Shown: positions 61,519 to 64,000 of the stretch, piece after piece | Numbering within the stretch: the stretch's first letter is position 1 | Layout: every line of letters begins with the position of its first letter | Source: J084 sp964471405 | Lineage (GTDB): Bacteria; Pseudomonadota; Alphaproteobacteria; Sphingomonadales; Rhodothalassiaceae | Direction: 5' to 3' | Assembly: GCA_964471405.1 (NCBI GenBank) | Contig: CAYYGH010000002.1 | Location: 1-64,000 of the forward strand | DNA: 64,000 bases | Program-made: the position numbers and the translations under genes | The notes under the pieces: model-generated | Databases searched by the model: none | Told to the model about the DNA's origin: nothing | The model's input: the letters and a program-made list of their open reading frames with translations, nothing else

Positions 61519-61548
61519 CATGGAAACCATGTCCCCCCAATACATTGG
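61519..61548. promoter_or_regulatory. Two inverted repeats in the divergent gap before the DUF481 gene
   Basis: CATGG-AAA-CCATG (61519-61531) and CCAAT-AC-ATTGG (61537-61548) are both perfect and only 5 bp apart, in the A/T-richer 61440-61560 part of the 290-bp gap between the 567-residue protein gene and the DUF481 gene. They could be operator or promoter elements. The gap holds no gene I can support; GGGGGAA near 61685-61692 is the ribosome site for the DUF481 start. Confidence 0.4.
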
Positions 61549-61695
61549 CAAATAATGCCTTTCAGGACTCCCTCGGGTATGGATTGCGGCCCGGCATCCG
61601 GCATTGCTAGAGCAGCGCGCAATCGGCCGATCCGCCGAAGCCGCGAACGGCATGCGACAAGACCTGAGGAACGGAAACGGGATACGGGGGAATAT

Positions 61696-62793
61696 ATGGC
61701 CATGCCCGCAAGAAGGAAGACGCCCTTCCAGACACGCCACAGCACGGGACGCCACCATGCTTCCATGCCGGGGGGATGGCGAAAGGGTGTCTTCCTTTTC
61801 TTCGGCGTGACGATCGCACTCGCCACCCCGACAGGAGAACCGCAGGCGGCGGCTCGAGCTGGGGATGGAAACACGCGCGGCACCACCGGGATCACACCGC
61901 TTGTCACCCTGCTTGCCCGGGCTCAGGATCCCGCCGCCTGGCAGGCCTTCACGCGCCTCCTCCAGATGCTGCCGGCAGCGCAGAGAGCCTCTGTCCTGCA
62001 GCAGCTCTGCCAGCAGGCGGAAAAGGCCGCAACCCTCCCCCTGCGCGCGTCGGGGCTGTGCCCGGATCCCGCATCGGGAGCGGATGTGCTGGCAGCCGAT
62101 GGTGCCTCCTCTGCCGCCGCGGCCCAGGAGGAAGGGAAGGCCGCAGCCAGGGCGATTACCGGTGCACTCGATCTGGGGGCCTCTCTGTCCTCCGGTGATA
62201 CCCGGGAACGGGCCCTGTCCGCCCGCATCGAGGCCCGGCAGGGTCTGGGCGAACACTGGCGCCATGAACTGGCGGTGGATGGGGACTGGGCCCGCCGCAG
62301 CGGTGCGACCAGCCAGCAGCGGCTCACGGGAGAACACCGGCTGTTCTATGCCTTCAGCAAACGCGCCACGGTCTTCCAGTTCCTGCGCGGAGAATATGAT
62401 CGCTTTGCCGGCTTCGACTACCGGATCACGGAGAGTATCGGCGTGGGCTATGATGTCGTAAGCACCCCCCGTCTTACCTGGCATCTGGAAGGCGGTCCCG
62501 GCGTGCGCTTCATTGCGCTTGCCGACAGTCCGGCCATGGAACAGGAGCCGATCGCGCGGCTGTCAAGTGAACTCACATGGCGCCTGCAACCGGACTGGAC
62601 GCTCGAAAATCGATCCAGCGCCTTTCTTGGTGGCGAGGGCAATACGCTTGAGAACAGAATTTCGCTGGAGGCGCGGATCAACAGCGCCCTGTTCGGTCGC
62701 GTGTCCCTTCATCTGCGCTACGACACGAAGGACCTCGCAGGCATCAGCAAGCTGGACACCCTGACCAGGTTTTCCATCGGCTACCGGTTCTAG
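61696..62793 (+). CDS. Outer-membrane DUF481 family protein (YdiY-like)
   Basis: DUF481 proteins are outer-membrane β-barrels, some induced by salt, of unknown function. From ATG 61696 (GGGGG site about 6 bp before) it has 365 residues. A basic leader and a hydrophobic segment (about 30-45) form a signal peptide. A polar, Ala/Gln-rich helical region (about 60-150) precedes the barrel, which runs from GALDLGASLSSGDT through HELAVDGDWARRSG, GYDVVSTPRLTWHLEGGPGVRF to the final SIGYRF, whose C-terminal Phe suits the BAM signal. The helical insert before the barrel is longer than usual for the family. Confidence 0.8.
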   Translation: MAMPARRKTPFQTRHSTGRHHASMPGGWRKGVFLFFGVTIALATPTGEPQAAARAGDGNTRGTTGITPLVTLLARAQDPAAWQAFTRLLQMLPAAQRASVLQQLCQQAEKAATLPLRASGLCPDPASGADVLAADGASSAAAAQEEGKAAARAITGALDLGASLSSGDTRERALSARIEARQGLGEHWRHELAVDGDWARRSGATSQQRLTGEHRLFYAFSKRATVFQFLRGEYDRFAGFDYRITESIGVGYDVVSTPRLTWHLEGGPGVRFIALADSPAMEQEPIARLSSELTWRLQPDWTLENRSSAFLGGEGNTLENRISLEARINSALFGRVSLHLRYDTKDLAGISKLDTLTRFSIGYRF

Positions 62794-62842
62794 AGCCCTG
62801 CCTGCGGGCTCGGACCGCCACCGGCCCGATTACGCTCGTCCC

Positions 62843-63181
62843 TTACCATTCGTCTTGAAGCCGGGCGGCAAGGCGCTCTCGTGTCGGCGCATCCAGATCT
62901 GCAAGAGCGGCCGCCAGCTGGCGCGTATTCCGGCGCAGAGCGTGCAGCTGGTCGAGGAGATCGAGAATGATCTCCACCCCCGCCTCGTTGACTCCCATAT
63001 CCTCGATCAGCTCGCGGATGAGAGAGATGCGGGCGACGTCGATATCCGCAAACAGCGGTGCCCCGCCCGGCTCGCGCATGGCGGGCACGACAAGTCCCAT
63101 GCGGCACCACCGCCGCAATCTGCGGCGCGTGAGGCCGGAAACCAGGCCCAGAACCTCCATTTCCGAATAGACCCGCATCAT
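62843..63181 (-). CDS. cbpM: Chaperone modulator CbpM
   Basis: CbpM binds the J domain of CbpA and blocks its co-chaperone and DNA-binding activities. The 112-residue protein has a MerR-like N-terminal region (YSEMEVLGLVSGLTRRRLRRWCRMGLVVPA) and a helical C-terminus with GVNEAGVEIILDLLDQLHALRR. Length is normal for CbpM (about 100). Its start overlaps the cbpA stop by ATGA, the usual arrangement. The call rests on context plus pattern. Confidence 0.9.
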   Translation of the reverse strand: MMRVYSEMEVLGLVSGLTRRRLRRWCRMGLVVPAMREPGGAPLFADIDVARISLIRELIEDMGVNEAGVEIILDLLDQLHALRRNTRQLAAALADLDAPTRERLAARLQDEW

Positions 63182-64000
63182 GCCACCTCCCTCATCTTCG
63201 CGCGCGGATCATAAGCATGCTTGCTGCGCCATTCCTTCATGAAGGACTTCAGCTCCGGATCGATATGCTCGGGCAGCACGATCTTGAGCCGCACCAGCTG
63301 ATCGCCGGTCCCGGCCCGCGTGCGAATCCCCTTGCCCTTCAGCCGCAGCGTCTTGCCCGAGGAACTGCCGGGCGGCACCGTCACCTTCACCCGGCCGTCC
63401 AATGTCGGCACCTCGACCTTGCCTCCAAGCACCGCCTCATCGATGGTAATCGGCAGATCCAGCAGAATGTCGCGCCCTTCCCGCCGGAAGAAGGGGTGTG
63501 GGGTTACCGTGATTTCAATCAACGCATCCCCGGGCGGACCACCTTCGATGCCCGGCTCTCCCTTGCCTTTCAGACGCAGCACTTGGCCGGTCTCCACGCC
63601 GGCGGGGATGGTAAGATCGATGCTCGATCCATCTGCCAGCGTCAGACGCCGGCTACCGCCGCGGGCGGCCGTCACGAAGTCCACCGGCATGCGGTAGCGC
63701 ACATCGGCTCCGCGGCGGGCCATGCGCATGCGGGCACCACCCCCTCGCCTCCTGGCCGAGAAGAAATCGCCGAAGAGATCCTCGATGTCGAAGATGTCTT
63801 CAAATCCCGCCTGACCGGCATAGCGGTCACCGCCGGGACCGCTGGCGAAATCCCGATAGCGGAAGGTCGGGCGTTCCTGCCCCTGTTCATCGATCTCGCC
63901 ACGATCGTATTTGGCCCGCTTTTCCGGATCCTTGAGAATTTCGTAGGCGCGCGAGACGTCCTTGAACGCCTCCTCGGCCGCCTTGTCGCCAGGGCGCAGA
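63178..64000 (-). CDS. cbpA: Curved DNA-binding protein CbpA, DnaJ-type co-chaperone (5' end cut by the window edge)
   Basis: CbpA is a class II J-domain co-chaperone of DnaK. The visible 273 residues begin within the J domain (KAAEEAFKDVSRAYEILKDPEKRAKYD), after the HPD motif, which lies beyond the window. A Gly-rich linker with FDIEDLFGDFFSARRRG follows, then the two C-terminal β-sandwich domains: GSRRLTLADGSSIDLTIPAGVETGQVLRLKGKG and FFRREGRDILLDLPITIDEAVLGGKVEVPTLDGRVKVTVPPG. The zinc-finger CxxCxGxG of DnaJ is absent, which sets it apart from DnaJ. The reading frame continues unbroken to base 64000. Confidence 0.93.
   Translation of the reverse strand, partial: LRPGDKAAEEAFKDVSRAYEILKDPEKRAKYDRGEIDEQGQERPTFRYRDFASGPGGDRYAGQAGFEDIFDIEDLFGDFFSARRRGGGARMRMARRGADVRYRMPVDFVTAARGGSRRLTLADGSSIDLTIPAGVETGQVLRLKGKGEPGIEGGPPGDALIEITVTPHPFFRREGRDILLDLPITIDEAVLGGKVEVPTLDGRVKVTVPPGSSSGKTLRLKGKGIRTRAGTGDQLVRLKIVLPEHIDPELKSFMKEWRSKHAYDPRAKMREVA

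Overview
This 64 kb window is a GC-rich chromosomal segment from an alphaproteobacterium. The evidence is gene content and order: trpG-trpD-trpC-moaC-moeA, nrdR-ribD-ribE-ribB-ribH-nusB-thiL, purS-purQ kept apart from other pur genes, a MucR/Ros regulator, DUF2336 and DUF2794 proteins, and a short ppx/gppA gene next to rlmE. I cannot fix the genus. The TonB receptor with an EIVVTARKR-type box and the Cys/His J-domain protein fit Rhodospirillales- or Kordiimonadales-like lineages, but that is only an impression. I see no rRNA, tRNA, CRISPR array, prophage, insertion sequence or integrase. Most of the window is ordinary core chromosome, and many junctions are ATGA overlaps, so translational coupling is the rule here.

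Layout. 1-4.2 kb (minus): tryptophan genes run into molybdopterin genes. 4.4-7.3 kb: a membrane-anchored divergent polysaccharide deacetylase (plus), then purQ, purS and purC (minus). 7.4-10.4 kb (minus): a three-gene TRAP transporter. 10.5-13.7 kb: DUF2189 and DUF2794 proteins, an A/T-richer PrlF-YhaV toxin-antitoxin pair with inverted repeats upstream, and a Bax-inhibitor-1 family protein. 13.9-18.7 kb: ybbA-ybbP facing tesA, as in enterobacteria, then thpR. 18.6-23.7 kb (minus): a fructosamine-kinase-like protein, a low-molecular-weight phosphatase, parC and a DUF2336 protein. 24-31 kb: an alanine/sodium symporter with an inserted domain, a cytochrome c coupled to a MlaC-like protein, purB, ppx/gppA and rlmE. 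31-40 kb: mucR faces a long plus-strand run: rpiB, glyA, nrdR, the riboflavin genes, nusB, thiL and a FliL-like membrane protein.

40-64 kb is more lineage-specific. A Tat-exported FAD amine/amino-acid oxidase lies downstream of a TonB-dependent receptor. MscS and tadA face an OmpA-type protein that carries an extra Ig-like domain. Next come two envelope proteins, an acyl-CoA dehydrogenase with an SCP2 protein, a PAS histidine kinase, and enolase behind a nucleotidyltransferase and a small membrane protein. A MmgE/PrpD protein follows, then a sulfotransferase plus family 2 glycosyltransferase pair. The end holds a J-domain protein downstream of an unrecognised 567-residue protein, a DUF481 outer-membrane protein, and cbpM-cbpA running off the right edge.

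The least explained features are the domain insertion in the AGCS symporter, the barrel/Ig/OmpA fusion with two inverted repeats in its promoter region, the catalytically dead RibA-like half of RibB, the PrlF-YhaV island, and the 567-residue protein next to the J-domain protein. I found no clear multi-gene novel defence or biosynthetic system, and none is claimed.
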